NCBI GenBank assembly: GCA_910577355.1
Contig: CAJTMY010000005.1
Location: 34,758 to 98,757 of the forward strand
Direction of reading: 5' to 3'
DNA length: 64,000 nt
DNA from: an uncultured Muribaculaceae bacterium
GTDB lineage: Bacteria > Bacteroidota > Bacteroidia > Bacteroidales > Muribaculaceae
A program made the position numbers and the translations under genes. A model generated the notes under the pieces. The model was not told where the DNA came from. It ran no database searches and saw only the letters and a list, made by a program, of their open reading frames with translations. Every line of letters starts with the position of its first letter. Positions within the stretch are counted from its first letter, which is position 1. Shown one piece after another: positions 38,293 to 47,217 of this stretch.

Positions 38293-39741
38293 TTATTTGG
38301 AAGATAAATATTTGTCCATTTCGGCTGCGGCGTGTCGGCCATCGCCCATGGCGAGGATCACTGTGGCGCCGCCGCGCACTATGTCGCCGCCGGCAAAGAT
38401 GAGAGGTATAGACGACTGCAAGGATTCGTTCACAGCGATAGTGCCGCGTTTTGTCACGTCAAGGCCGTCTATCGAGTCGGGTATGAGCGGATTTGGCGAC
38501 ACGCCCACGCTCACTATCACCACATCGACGGGTATCTCGTCGATGGCGCCTTCGATGGGTACCGGACTGCGGCGTCCGCTTGCGTCGGGCTCGCCGAGCT
38601 GCATGCGCTGCACGCGCATGGCGCGCACCCTGCCGCGTTCGTCGGCAAGATATTCTACAGGGTTGGAGAGGGTCATGAATTCGACGCCCTCCTCTTTGGC
38701 GTGCTCGACTTCCTCGCGGCGTGCCGGCATCTCGTCCTCGCTGCGGCGATATACCAAAAAGGCTTTTTCGGCGCCCATTCGCAGAGCGGTGCGCACCGAG
38801 TCCATGGCGGTGTTTCCGCCGCCTATCACTGCCACGCGGGCGCCGCGCGGCACAGGAGTGGCATAGCCTTCGGTGCCGGCGTGCATGAGGTTGATACGAG
38901 TTAGATATTCATTGGACGACAGTATGTTTATGTAATTCTCGCCGGGTATGCCCATGAAACGAGGCAGACCGGCCCCAGAGGCCACGAACAGAGCTTCGTA
39001 GCCGCGTTCGAGCAGTTCGTCATATCCGAGCGTCTTGCCCACGATGGTATCGGTCTCAAATTTCACACCCAGTGCGCGCAGCGAGTCAAGCTCGGCATCG
39101 ACCACGGCGTTGGGCAGGCGGAACTCGGGAATGCCGTATTTGAGCACACCGCCTATCTCGTGCAAAGCCTCGAATACCGTCACATCGTAGCCGCGCTTGG
39201 CCATATCGCCTGCAAACGATAGGGCGCATGGTCCCGATCCGGCCACTGCCACTTTCCTGCCGTTTGGGACGGTAAGCTCTACGGCGGGTTTCTCGGCCAT
39301 GTCGCGCTCGGCATCTGCCGCAAAACGTTCGAGCCATCCGATAGCCACGGGCGGCTTTTTCATCTTGTTATATATGCATTTCGATTCGCATTGGCGTTCC
39401 TGAGGACATACGCGGCCGCATACCGCCGGCAACGCGCTTGTGGTGCGAAGCACGGCGGCGGCTTCGCCGGGGCACCCGCGCTGTATGTTCTTGATAAATC
39501 CCGGTATGTCTATACCCACCGGGCAGCCTGTGACGCATTGCGGGTCGGGGCAGTCGAGGCAGCGCGTGGCTTCCTCGCGGGCTTGTGAGGTCGAGAGACC
39601 GAGATTTACTTCCTCGTTGGTATGTATGCGGTAGTCGGGTGCCAGCATCGGCATCTTGGCGCGTGGAATCGATGTGCGTTCCTTGGCTGTGAGGGCGTCG
39701 CGCAGCTCGCGGCGCCATTCTGTATCGCGATTGGTTGCCAT
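38293..39741 (-). CDS. nfnB: NADPH-dependent ferredoxin oxidoreductase large subunit (NfnB / GltD-like)
   Basis: The 482-residue subunit has an N-terminal iron-sulfur region with CLDCPDPQCVTGCPVGIDIP and CGRVCPQERQCESKC, two nucleotide-binding Rossmann folds (VAVAGSGPCALSFAGDMAKR and VAVIGGGNTAMDSVRTALRM) and a C-terminal ISVG-type end (SVGVSPNPLIPDS). This matches GltD and the Nfn large subunit; the adjoining flavin/2Fe-2S subunit points to Nfn, which bifurcates electrons between NADH, NADPH and ferredoxin. The start at 39741 (MATNRDTEWRRELRDAL) is 7 bases after nfnA; an upstream frame extends to 39831 but overlaps nfnA. Confidence 0.88.
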   Translation of the reverse strand: MATNRDTEWRRELRDALTAKERTSIPRAKMPMLAPDYRIHTNEEVNLGLSTSQAREEATRCLDCPDPQCVTGCPVGIDIPGFIKNIQRGCPGEAAAVLRTTSALPAVCGRVCPQERQCESKCIYNKMKKPPVAIGWLERFAADAERDMAEKPAVELTVPNGRKVAVAGSGPCALSFAGDMAKRGYDVTVFEALHEIGGVLKYGIPEFRLPNAVVDAELDSLRALGVKFETDTIVGKTLGYDELLERGYEALFVASGAGLPRFMGIPGENYINILSSNEYLTRINLMHAGTEGYATPVPRGARVAVIGGGNTAMDSVRTALRMGAEKAFLVYRRSEDEMPARREEVEHAKEEGVEFMTLSNPVEYLADERGRVRAMRVQRMQLGEPDASGRRSPVPIEGAIDEIPVDVVIVSVGVSPNPLIPDSIDGLDVTKRGTIAVNESLQSSIPLIFAGGDIVRGGATVILAMGDGRHAAAEMDKYLSSK

Positions 39742-39748
39742 ATTGTTA

Positions 39749-40531
39749 TCAGTTATAGGCGCGCAGGCGCATGAGCATTTCGTCAAAATCCACCTTATGA
39801 GCATCAAACTCAGGGCCGTCGACACATACAAAGCGCATGCGGCCGTCGACCGTTATGCGGCAGGCGCCGCACATGCCGGTACCGTCGACCATGATGGTAT
39901 TGAGCGAGCATGTGGTGGGCACATTATATTTTTCGGTAAGCTTGGCCACGAATTTCATCATTATGGCCGGGCCGATGGTCACCACTTCCTGTACAGGCTC
40001 GCGCAGCAGTACTTTCTCCACGCCTTCGGTCACGAGACCCTTGTTGCCGTACGAGCCGTCGTCGGTCATGATTATCACCTCGTCGGAGTATTCGGCCACC
40101 TGTTTCTCGAGTATTATCAGGTCTTTGGTGCGGGCGGCGAGCACTGATATCACGCGGTTGCCGGCCTCTTTCATGGCACGGATAATGGGCAGCAGCGGAG
40201 CTACGCCCACACCGCCGCCGCAGCATACCACTGTCCCGCGTTTTTCAATGTGGGTGGCACGGCCCAGCGGGCCCACCACGTCGTGCAGATATTGTCCCGG
40301 CTCGAAGCTGCATATTTTCTCGGTCGAGGCACCTATGGCCTGTATCACGAGTGTTATGGTGCCGCGCTCCTTGTCGGCATCGGCGATGGTGAGCGGTATG
40401 CGCTCGCCCTTGGCGTCGGGGATCACGATGACGAAATGCCCCGGTCGGCGCGAGCGAGCAATGAGCGGCGCCTCCACGACGAGTTTCACAACCCGCTCCG
40501 AGAAGTGTTCTTTTTCAAGGATCTTATTCAT
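39749..40531 (-). CDS. nfnA: Flavin/2Fe-2S electron-transfer subunit (NfnA)
   Basis: A 260-residue subunit of the ferredoxin-NADP reductase fold: FAD region GHFVIVIPDAKGERIPLTIA, NAD region CCGGGVGVAPLLPIIRAMKE and, at the end, a 2Fe-2S site VDGTGMCGACRITVDG with FVCVDGPEF; the D-x-x-x-C-G-x-C-R pattern with a later Cys is that of Nfn small subunits and dihydroorotate dehydrogenase PyrK-like proteins. Being next to nfnB makes the NfnAB assignment the best one. The gene overlaps cinA by 8 bp. Confidence 0.88.
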   Translation of the reverse strand: MNKILEKEHFSERVVKLVVEAPLIARSRRPGHFVIVIPDAKGERIPLTIADADKERGTITLVIQAIGASTEKICSFEPGQYLHDVVGPLGRATHIEKRGTVVCCGGGVGVAPLLPIIRAMKEAGNRVISVLAARTKDLIILEKQVAEYSDEVIIMTDDGSYGNKGLVTEGVEKVLLREPVQEVVTIGPAIMMKFVAKLTEKYNVPTTCSLNTIMVDGTGMCGACRITVDGRMRFVCVDGPEFDAHKVDFDEMLMRLRAYN

Positions 40532-41771
40532 GGTTTCTGATATGGTTTACAAGTTGGAGCATCGCTTCGGTGGTGGCGCGGTCGATGACTCGGGCGCGGT
40601 TGCCCGGGAAGTGGAATTCGTGCGAATTCACCTTGCCGTCCATGCACCATGCCATCCACACGGTGCCGACGGGCTTCTCGGGTGAGCCTCCGCCCGGGCC
40701 GGCTATGCCGCTTGTGGCCATGGCGCAGCGCGCGCCGGTGAGCTCGCACACACCTCGGGCCATCTGTTCAACCACCGGCCGGCTCACGGCGCCATGTGCG
40801 GCAAGATCGTCAACACTCACCCCGAGCACTTTGTGTTTCACATCGTTGGAGTAGCTTACCACCGAGCCGAGGTATACGTCAGAAGCTCCGGCTATGGCTG
40901 TGATACGCGAGGCTATTGCGCCTCCGGTGCAGCTTTCGGCCGATGCCACGGTGAGATTGCGGCGGCGTAGTGTGTCGAGCAGTATCTCGGCAGCCGTGGC
41001 GTCGCCGTCGTATATGAGATTTCGTCCGAGCTCATGGCATAGTTTGGAGAATGCCCGGTCGAATACCTGTCTGAATTCGGTATCGTCGACCTTGGCATGG
41101 CCGTCGAGGCGCAGGCGTATAAGACCCGGAGTGGGGAGGTATGCCAGATGCAACCCCGGTGCGAGGCCGCGTTCGTAGTTCTCGAGACGCTCCGACAGCG
41201 CGCTCTCTGTAATGCCGGTCACCATGGCCGAGCGGTGCAGAAGCTGCATGTCGCTGTGGTAATGCTCTGTGGCCTGCCTGGCCACTTCGGGCAGCATGCC
41301 TTCGGTCTCGAACGGCACCCCCGGCATCGATACCAGTACCTTGCCGTCGCGCTCAAACCACATTATCGGAGCCGTGCCGTACAGATTCTGTATCACGCGG
41401 CAGCTCGACGGCACCATGGCCTGTGCCTCAGTGGAGGCATTGAGCCTGAGTCCGCGCAGGTCGAATACGCGGCGTATGTTCTCGGACACCGACTCATCAC
41501 GCACGAGGCGGCCGCCGAAATTTTCCATCAGAACCTTCTTGGTGATGTCGTCCTTGGTGGGGCCGAGGCCGCCGGTGGTTATCACGAAGTCCGACGAGTC
41601 GAAGGCTCGGTTGAGCGCGTCGGATATGTCGCGTGCGTCGTCGCCCACGGTGCTTACCGATGCCACCTGCCATCCAAGCGGGTCGAATGTGCGGGCTATC
41701 GCGCCCGAATTTGTGTCGGTGACCTGCCCGAGCAGTATCTCGTCGCCGATAACGATTATTGACAGTTTCAT
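40524..41771 (-). CDS. cinA: CinA-like nicotinamide mononucleotide deamidase
   Basis: A 415-residue two-domain protein. The N-terminal MoCF/MogA-like part (IVIGDEILLGQVTDTNSGAI, TTGGLGPTKDDITKKVL, SMPGVPFETEGMLPE) and the C-terminal PncC amidase domain (about 255-410, SCTGGAIASRITAIAGASDV, VSYSNDVKHKVLGVS, ATSGIAGPGGG) are both complete. Such proteins remove or recycle damaged NAD precursors (NMN deamidase). The start codon overlaps the tsaD stop (ATGA). Length is normal. Confidence 0.94.
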   Translation of the reverse strand: MKLSIIVIGDEILLGQVTDTNSGAIARTFDPLGWQVASVSTVGDDARDISDALNRAFDSSDFVITTGGLGPTKDDITKKVLMENFGGRLVRDESVSENIRRVFDLRGLRLNASTEAQAMVPSSCRVIQNLYGTAPIMWFERDGKVLVSMPGVPFETEGMLPEVARQATEHYHSDMQLLHRSAMVTGITESALSERLENYERGLAPGLHLAYLPTPGLIRLRLDGHAKVDDTEFRQVFDRAFSKLCHELGRNLIYDGDATAAEILLDTLRRRNLTVASAESCTGGAIASRITAIAGASDVYLGSVVSYSNDVKHKVLGVSVDDLAAHGAVSRPVVEQMARGVCELTGARCAMATSGIAGPGGGSPEKPVGTVWMAWCMDGKVNSHEFHFPGNRARVIDRATTEAMLQLVNHIRNHE

Positions 41772-42793
41772 ATGCTTGTGCGTGCGTATGGTACCTCGTC
41801 GTAGGCGCAGAAGTCGCGGTCGAGGTATTTGAAGTATCCGGCCATGGCCACCATGGCGGCGTTGTCAGTGGTGAATGCCCGCTCGGGTATGAAGGCGGTG
41901 AGGCCGCGGCGCTCGCAGAATTCCGCCACTGCGGTGCGTATGCCTGAGTTGGCCGATACACCGCCGCCTATGGCCACGGTATTCACACAGGTAAGGTCGA
42001 CGGCCTTGGCAAGTTTGTCGAGCAGGATGTCGATTATCGTGGCCTGCAACGATGCTGCCAGGTCGGCCTTGTTTTTCTCCACGAAATCCGCATCGAGCCG
42101 TATGGCGTCGCGCAGCGTGTACAGAAATGATGTCTTGAGTCCGCTGAAACTGTAATCAAGCCCGGGAATATGGGGCCTGGCAAATCGGAAGGCCCTGGCA
42201 TCGCCCTCGGCGGCAAGGCGGTCGATGTGCGGGCCGCCGGGGTAGGGGAGTCCCATCGTCTTGGCGCACTTGTCGAAGGCCTCGCCGGCGGCGTCGTCGA
42301 TGGTGCGGCCCAGTATCTCCATGTCGTTATAGGCGCGCACCAGTATTATCTGGCTGTTTCCGCCCGATATGAGCAGACACAGAAATGGGAATTCGGGCAC
42401 CCGGTCATCGGCCTTGCGGCGTACGAAGTGGCTCAGCACATGGCCGTGTAGATGGTTTACGTCAATAATGGGGATGCGTAACCCTAACGACATTCCTTTG
42501 GCAAAACTCGTGCCCACGAGCAGCGAACCGAGCAGTCCCGGGCCGCGGGTGAAGGCGATGGCCGACAGGTCTTCCTTGCATATGCCGGCGCGCCGTATGG
42601 CCGCGTCGACCACCGGCACTATATTCTGCTGATGGGCGCGCGAAGCCAGTTCGGGCACTACGCCGCCGTATTCCTCGTGCACGCTCTGCGAGGCGATGAC
42701 ATTGCTCAGCAATATGCCGTCGCGTATCACCGCCGCCGAGGTATCGTCGCAACTCGACTCTATGCCGAGTATCGTCACACTGTCCGAGGCCAT
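41768..42793 (-). CDS. tsaD: tRNA threonylcarbamoyladenosine synthase component TsaD
   Basis: TsaD transfers the threonylcarbamoyl group to A37 of tRNAs with ANN anticodons. The 341-residue protein has the ASKHA fold with ILGIESSCDDTSAAV at the start, the metal histidines in DVNHLHGHVLSHF, FPFLCLLISGGNSQIILV and the GGGVSANSGIR motif. The ATG at 42793 is used; the open frame reaches 42988 but overlaps the barrel gene. It overlaps cinA by 4 bp and the barrel gene by 1. The partner tsaE is in the window too (62155). Confidence 0.96.
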   Translation of the reverse strand: MASDSVTILGIESSCDDTSAAVIRDGILLSNVIASQSVHEEYGGVVPELASRAHQQNIVPVVDAAIRRAGICKEDLSAIAFTRGPGLLGSLLVGTSFAKGMSLGLRIPIIDVNHLHGHVLSHFVRRKADDRVPEFPFLCLLISGGNSQIILVRAYNDMEILGRTIDDAAGEAFDKCAKTMGLPYPGGPHIDRLAAEGDARAFRFARPHIPGLDYSFSGLKTSFLYTLRDAIRLDADFVEKNKADLAASLQATIIDILLDKLAKAVDLTCVNTVAIGGGVSANSGIRTAVAEFCERRGLTAFIPERAFTTDNAAMVAMAGYFKYLDRDFCAYDEVPYARTSI

Positions 42794-43299
42794 CAGAACA
42801 CGTAGCTTAACCCGGCGGTGATAAACACCCCCGAGTATGATTTGATGAATGAATACTTGGCCTCGATGTTGAATTTGATGGTCGACGAGCAACGCAGGTC
42901 GAATCCGGCTCCGATATTGGCGCCGAAACGGCTTGTATGCACGGTGGCCTTTCCTCCGTCGACCGTAGGTACATTGTGTTTGCCCCACGAATTGAACGTA
43001 ACACCCGCAAGCGGATACAGAGCCGCCCGTCCCTCGCTTACGTCAAAAGGCGTGTGTACGTTCAGGTCAATGAGGAGAGCGTCCTCGTTGTCGTGACGGA
43101 AAGCGCCTCCGATCTCCGGGGCGATACGCACATGCGATGATAATGCGTATTGGAATGTTATACCGGCCACTGCCGACGAGTTGTGCGATATATAGCCGGC
43201 CTTTACCCCGAGTGCTTTTTCACCTCGCTGCATCTGTGCCGTCACACAAGGTATGGCAGCTATGAGCAACAACAGTGCTGACAATAATTTCTTTAACAT
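42793..43299 (-). CDS. Outer-membrane beta-barrel protein, first gene of the tsaD operon
   Basis: A 168-residue protein: signal peptide (LLSALLLLIAAIPCVTAQMQ), then eight or so amphipathic strands such as GEKALGVKAGYISHNSSAV, VRIAPEIGGAFRHDNEDAL and ALYPLAGVTFNSWGKHNV, ending FITAGLSYVF with terminal Phe. It resembles small OmpW/OmpX-like or PorT-like barrels of Bacteroidetes. Its stop shares one base with the tsaD ATG (TGATG), so translation is coupled. Role unknown. Confidence 0.8.
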   Translation of the reverse strand: MLKKLLSALLLLIAAIPCVTAQMQRGEKALGVKAGYISHNSSAVAGITFQYALSSHVRIAPEIGGAFRHDNEDALLIDLNVHTPFDVSEGRAALYPLAGVTFNSWGKHNVPTVDGGKATVHTSRFGANIGAGFDLRCSSTIKFNIEAKYSFIKSYSGVFITAGLSYVF

Positions 43300-43321
43300 C
43301 TGTATAAGTTATAATTTGCCG

Positions 43322-43352
43322 CAAAGATAACGTTTTTTTACGTTAATTACAA
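43322..43352 (-). promoter_or_regulatory. Promoter of the barrel-tsaD-cinA-nfnAB operon
   Basis: Minus strand: TTGT (43349-43352), 19 bases, TATCTTTG (43322-43329), ending about 22 bases before the ATG at 43299. Confidence 0.65.
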
Positions 43353-43654
43353 GTCGTTTTGTCAAAGGTCATACTTGGATTTACGGATTAAAATTCAAAG
43401 GCCCCTTGAAAATTTATGCGAATCCGTGTGTGCCGCCCGATCAGTTCCCGTTACGGAAAAGTTCCGGTATGTGAAGCTTATACATGTCGGAGTATTTTAT
43501 GTTAAGAAACATGAAAATATTTTAAACTTTATCTAAATCAAGGTTGTTTGTTTTTCATGATTTAACAACCAACTGCCCGCTTCCAACCCATCCCGATTCA
43601 TTCGAAGGAAAAGGCCGGGACAGGCAATAAAACCTTATCAAAATAATCTTATTT
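43353..43654. other. Intergenic region upstream of SusC
   Basis: About 300 AT-rich bases between the minus-strand operon and susC. No ORF and no perfect TAnnTTTG box on the plus strand; TAAACTTTAT near 43521 is the nearest match. The stretch is probably the leader and promoter of the SusC/SusD pair, but no operator or known RNA was recognised. Confidence 0.4.
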
Positions 43655-46600
43655 ATGAGAAAACATCTGTTTGTGACTCTGTTGTTGGCCTGCGGGATGA
43701 CGCATACGGGCTCTTTTGCCGTGTATGCCGCTCCGCTGCCGCAGCAGCAAAGCCAGCCGGTGGTTACTGTCAACGGTACTGTGCTGGATGAGAACAACGA
43801 ACCCGTGATAGGTGCTTCGGTATATGAGAAAGACAACAAGACCAATGCAGCCGCCACCGATTTTGACGGAAATTTCGCCCTCAATCTCGCGCCAGGCACC
43901 ATGCTGCGTATCAGTTATGTAGGTTATAAGACATTGGAAGTGGCCGCCTCGCAGGGCATGCAGGTGTATCTCGAGCCTACCACCGAGCAGCTCAACGAAC
44001 TGGTAGCGATAGGCTATGGCACTCAGAAACGCGCCAACCTCACAGGCGCTGTCGCCACTGTGGATGTGGCCCGGGTGATGGACAGCCGCCCCGTGTCCGA
44101 TGCCACCAAGGCCCTTCAGGGCGCTATCCCCGGCCTCACCATCACCTCCGGCTCTGGCTCGCTCAACGAGGATGCCACAATTCGCGTGCGAGGTACAGGC
44201 ACACTTACCAACGGCCAGAATTCCGCGCCATTGATTGTAGTTGACGGTGTTCCGGTCGACGACCTCAACTTTGTGAATCCCGACGATATCGAGGCTATCA
44301 GCGTGCTCAAGGACGCGTCGTCGAGCGCCATCTACGGTTCGCGTGCATCGTTTGGCGTGATACTTATCACCACCAAGAACCCGAGCAAGGAAGACCGTGT
44401 GTCGGTGTCGTACTCGGCCAACTTCGGCTGGAGTGGCGCCACGGTGTTGCCGCAATTTGCCAATACCGTCGACCAGATAAAAACCTCCCTCCAAGGCTAC
44501 TACCGTAATCCCACGCCAGGCAACGCGGCCACCGAGGTGGGCGGTATGAACTACAAGCAGCTGTTGCCCTTCGCCGAGGCATGGCAACAGCTGCATGGCG
44601 GCAAGCCTTACAAGGAATACTGCGAGTTGCATCCTTACGTCGACGAGAACAATGTTGGCGACTTCTATGTCTATAAAGACAATCAGGGCAACGACCAATG
44701 GCTGCGCTACGCCGATTGGGATCTGGCCTCGACACTGTTCAGCAACCACGCTCCGTCGCAGAAACACAACGTGACCCTTGAAGGCACTTCCGGCAAGACA
44801 CAGTATCGCCTGTCGTTCGGCTACGACAGCCGGCAGGGCACGATGAAGATAAATCCCGACAAGCTCAACCGTTATACAGCCAATGCCAACGTCTCCACCG
44901 AGATAACATCGTGGCTCAAGGCCGGCACACGCATCAGCTACACGCAGCGTGAGTTCATGGAGCCGAACACAGGCCGCAACTCATACCAATATCTGTGGCG
45001 CTGGGCACCGTATATGGAGACCTACGGATGGATAACCAATCCAGCCGACGACAAGCCCCTTACATTCCGCAACGAGATAATGAACCGCGGGCAGGCCTAT
45101 ACCGAGAAGACCGTATCGCGCTCCACCCGTCTGCAGGCATGGATCAATGCCGAGATAATCAAGGGACTCAACCTTCAGGCCGACTTCACATACGACGTGC
45201 GCACGGTGAACAACCATTCGGCGTGGGCTCTCGTGAAGGGATGGAACGGCTGGGGCAGCGCATACAGCATATACCAGTGGCCCACCGCCGGACAGCCTTC
45301 GACCCGAGCCCGCAAGTGGAGCCGCACTTCCGACCGCTGGACGATGAACGTATTTGCCACTTACGCCAGAACATTTGCCAACGCCCACAACCTAAAGGTG
45401 ATGCTCGGCGCATCGGCCGAACAATACCGTAGGGACGGCATTGACGGGTACCGTTATGGATTGGTGGACTACTCTCTGCCACACATCGCTCTTACCGACG
45501 GTGGCATAGGCGGTACGAACATGTATGTGACGGGAGATGATGATCACCGCGCCACAGCAGGATTCTTCGGCCGTGTAAACTACGACTATAACGGCATATA
45601 TCTTTTTGAGTTCAACCTGCGTCGCGACGGTTCCACCTCCTTCCCGGCCAACGACCAATGGGCATGGTTCCCGTCGGTATCCGCCGGCTACCGCTTCTCG
45701 GAGGAGAACTACTTCGCCCCGCTCAAGAAAATCATTTCCAACGGTAAGATACGCGCCAGCTACGGCCATATAGGCAATGAGGGTGTGCCGGAATTCACAT
45801 TCCTGCCTACCATTGATCTCGGCAATCAGAATGTCAACTGGATCACGTCGCAGGGCATACTCGCAAGCTCGGCAAGCGTGCCGAAACTCGTATCGAAGTC
45901 GCTGACATGGGAGCGCATCGAGACTGCCGACATAGGTCTCGACCTCGGGCTCTTCAACAATCAGCTCACATTGGGCTTTGACTGGTATCAGCGGCTTACC
46001 AATGATATGCTCGCTCCGGGCATGCCGGCACCATCCACCCTCGGTATATCCGTGCCCCTGCGCAACGCCGGCAGCCTGCGCACACGCGGATGGGAACTCT
46101 CCGTAGGATGGAACCGCAGCTTCGGCGACGCGATGGTATATGCACAGTTCAACCTCTCGGACGCTCAGTCGAAGGTGACCCGCTGGGACTCCAACGACAA
46201 CAACACCCTGTATTCCTACACCGCCGGCAAGAGCGGATACCTGTTCTTCGAGGGTCAGAACTTCGGCGACGTCTACGGCTTTGAGGTAGACCGCTACTTC
46301 GAGGAGTCGGACTTCACCGGCAAGAACGAGAACGGCGTATGGCAGTATGCTCCCGGCGTGGCCAACCAGGACTATCTGGCCTATAACCCCTTCACCTTCG
46401 GCCCCGGCGACGTGAAGTTTGTGGATCAGAACGGCGACGGCGTCATCAACAACGGCAACGACAAGATGATACGGCTCGATGGCAAGACCTACGTCCCCGG
46501 GCAGGAAGGCTATGAGGCTGCACTGGCCAATCCCAACCACCGCGCCGTGCCGGTAGGCACCGTGGACAACTGCGGCGACCTGAAAGTGGTGGGCAACGCC

Positions 46601-47206
46601 CTGCCGCGCTACGAATATTCGTTCCGTATAGGAGGCGCATGGAAAGGTTTTGATCTCGACTTGTATTTCCAGGGCGTTGGCAAGCGCAAGATGTGGCAGC
46701 TCTCAAGTTTCAACATCCCGTTCGCGGCCAAGAACGACGGTATCTTCCAGCATCAGCTCGATGGCGGATTCAATAAGTATATCGTGAATGACGCCGACCA
46801 GATTATAGGTTATGAAATCGACCAGAACAACCTCTATCCCGCACTCTACGGAGGTGTGTTCGGCTACAACAGCCGCATGCGCGCCACCTGCGATCAGGGC
46901 CTCAATAACTTCACATGCAGCGACCGCTACATGGTCAACATGGCCTATCTGCGCATGAAGAACATCACCGTGGGCTACACCATACCGGTTGACCTCACCA
47001 AGAAAGCCTATATACAGCGCGCCCGCGTATACTTCAGCTGCGAGAATCCGTTCTTTATCTACAACGGCGCAGGCAAGTACAGCATCGACCCCGAGCTGAC
47101 GCGTGGCGAGGCCGCCTCGGCATACAGCGCCAACGGCAACGCCGCCATGTATCGCGTGGCTCCGATATTGCGCACATATTCATTCGGTCTTCAGGTAACA
47201 TTTTAA
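43655..47206 (+). CDS. SusC/RagA-type TonB-linked outer-membrane protein
   Basis: A 1183-residue nutrient importer of the SusC family. After the signal peptide (about 1-26) comes a carboxypeptidase-regulatory-like domain (about 35-107, VVTVNGTVLDENNEPVIGAS), then ELVAIGYGTQKRANLTGAVA, the plug with DATKALQGAIPGLTITSGSG and NPDDIEAISVLKDASSSAIY, and a 22-strand barrel ending RTYSFGLQVTF with terminal Phe. It works as a pair with the next gene, a SusD lipoprotein, taking up oligosaccharides or peptides. No glycoside hydrolase or regulator lies nearby, so the substrate cannot be guessed. A terminator follows the susD gene. Confidence 0.95.
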   Translation: MRKHLFVTLLLACGMTHTGSFAVYAAPLPQQQSQPVVTVNGTVLDENNEPVIGASVYEKDNKTNAAATDFDGNFALNLAPGTMLRISYVGYKTLEVAASQGMQVYLEPTTEQLNELVAIGYGTQKRANLTGAVATVDVARVMDSRPVSDATKALQGAIPGLTITSGSGSLNEDATIRVRGTGTLTNGQNSAPLIVVDGVPVDDLNFVNPDDIEAISVLKDASSSAIYGSRASFGVILITTKNPSKEDRVSVSYSANFGWSGATVLPQFANTVDQIKTSLQGYYRNPTPGNAATEVGGMNYKQLLPFAEAWQQLHGGKPYKEYCELHPYVDENNVGDFYVYKDNQGNDQWLRYADWDLASTLFSNHAPSQKHNVTLEGTSGKTQYRLSFGYDSRQGTMKINPDKLNRYTANANVSTEITSWLKAGTRISYTQREFMEPNTGRNSYQYLWRWAPYMETYGWITNPADDKPLTFRNEIMNRGQAYTEKTVSRSTRLQAWINAEIIKGLNLQADFTYDVRTVNNHSAWALVKGWNGWGSAYSIYQWPTAGQPSTRARKWSRTSDRWTMNVFATYARTFANAHNLKVMLGASAEQYRRDGIDGYRYGLVDYSLPHIALTDGGIGGTNMYVTGDDDHRATAGFFGRVNYDYNGIYLFEFNLRRDGSTSFPANDQWAWFPSVSAGYRFSEENYFAPLKKIISNGKIRASYGHIGNEGVPEFTFLPTIDLGNQNVNWITSQGILASSASVPKLVSKSLTWERIETADIGLDLGLFNNQLTLGFDWYQRLTNDMLAPGMPAPSTLGISVPLRNAGSLRTRGWELSVGWNRSFGDAMVYAQFNLSDAQSKVTRWDSNDNNTLYSYTAGKSGYLFFEGQNFGDVYGFEVDRYFEESDFTGKNENGVWQYAPGVANQDYLAYNPFTFGPGDVKFVDQNGDGVINNGNDKMIRLDGKTYVPGQEGYEAALANPNHRAVPVGTVDNCGDLKVVGNALPRYEYSFRIGGAWKGFDLDLYFQGVGKRKMWQLSSFNIPFAAKNDGIFQHQLDGGFNKYIVNDADQIIGYEIDQNNLYPALYGGVFGYNSRMRATCDQGLNNFTCSDRYMVNMAYLRMKNITVGYTIPVDLTKKAYIQRARVYFSCENPFFIYNGAGKYSIDPELTRGEAASAYSANGNAAMYRVAPILRTYSFGLQVTF

Positions 47207-47217
47207 CATCCACCACA

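Noticed and set aside
39742..39831. Extended start of nfnB
   Set aside because: It overlaps nfnA and lacks similarity to GltD/NfnB starts; MATNRDTEW at 39741 fits.
42794..42988. Extended start of tsaD
   Set aside because: The ESSCDDT motif should be within the first 15 residues; the extension overlaps the barrel gene.
44000..46540. Several antisense open frames over the SusC gene
   Set aside because: They overlap a certain gene and are typical GC-biased shadows.
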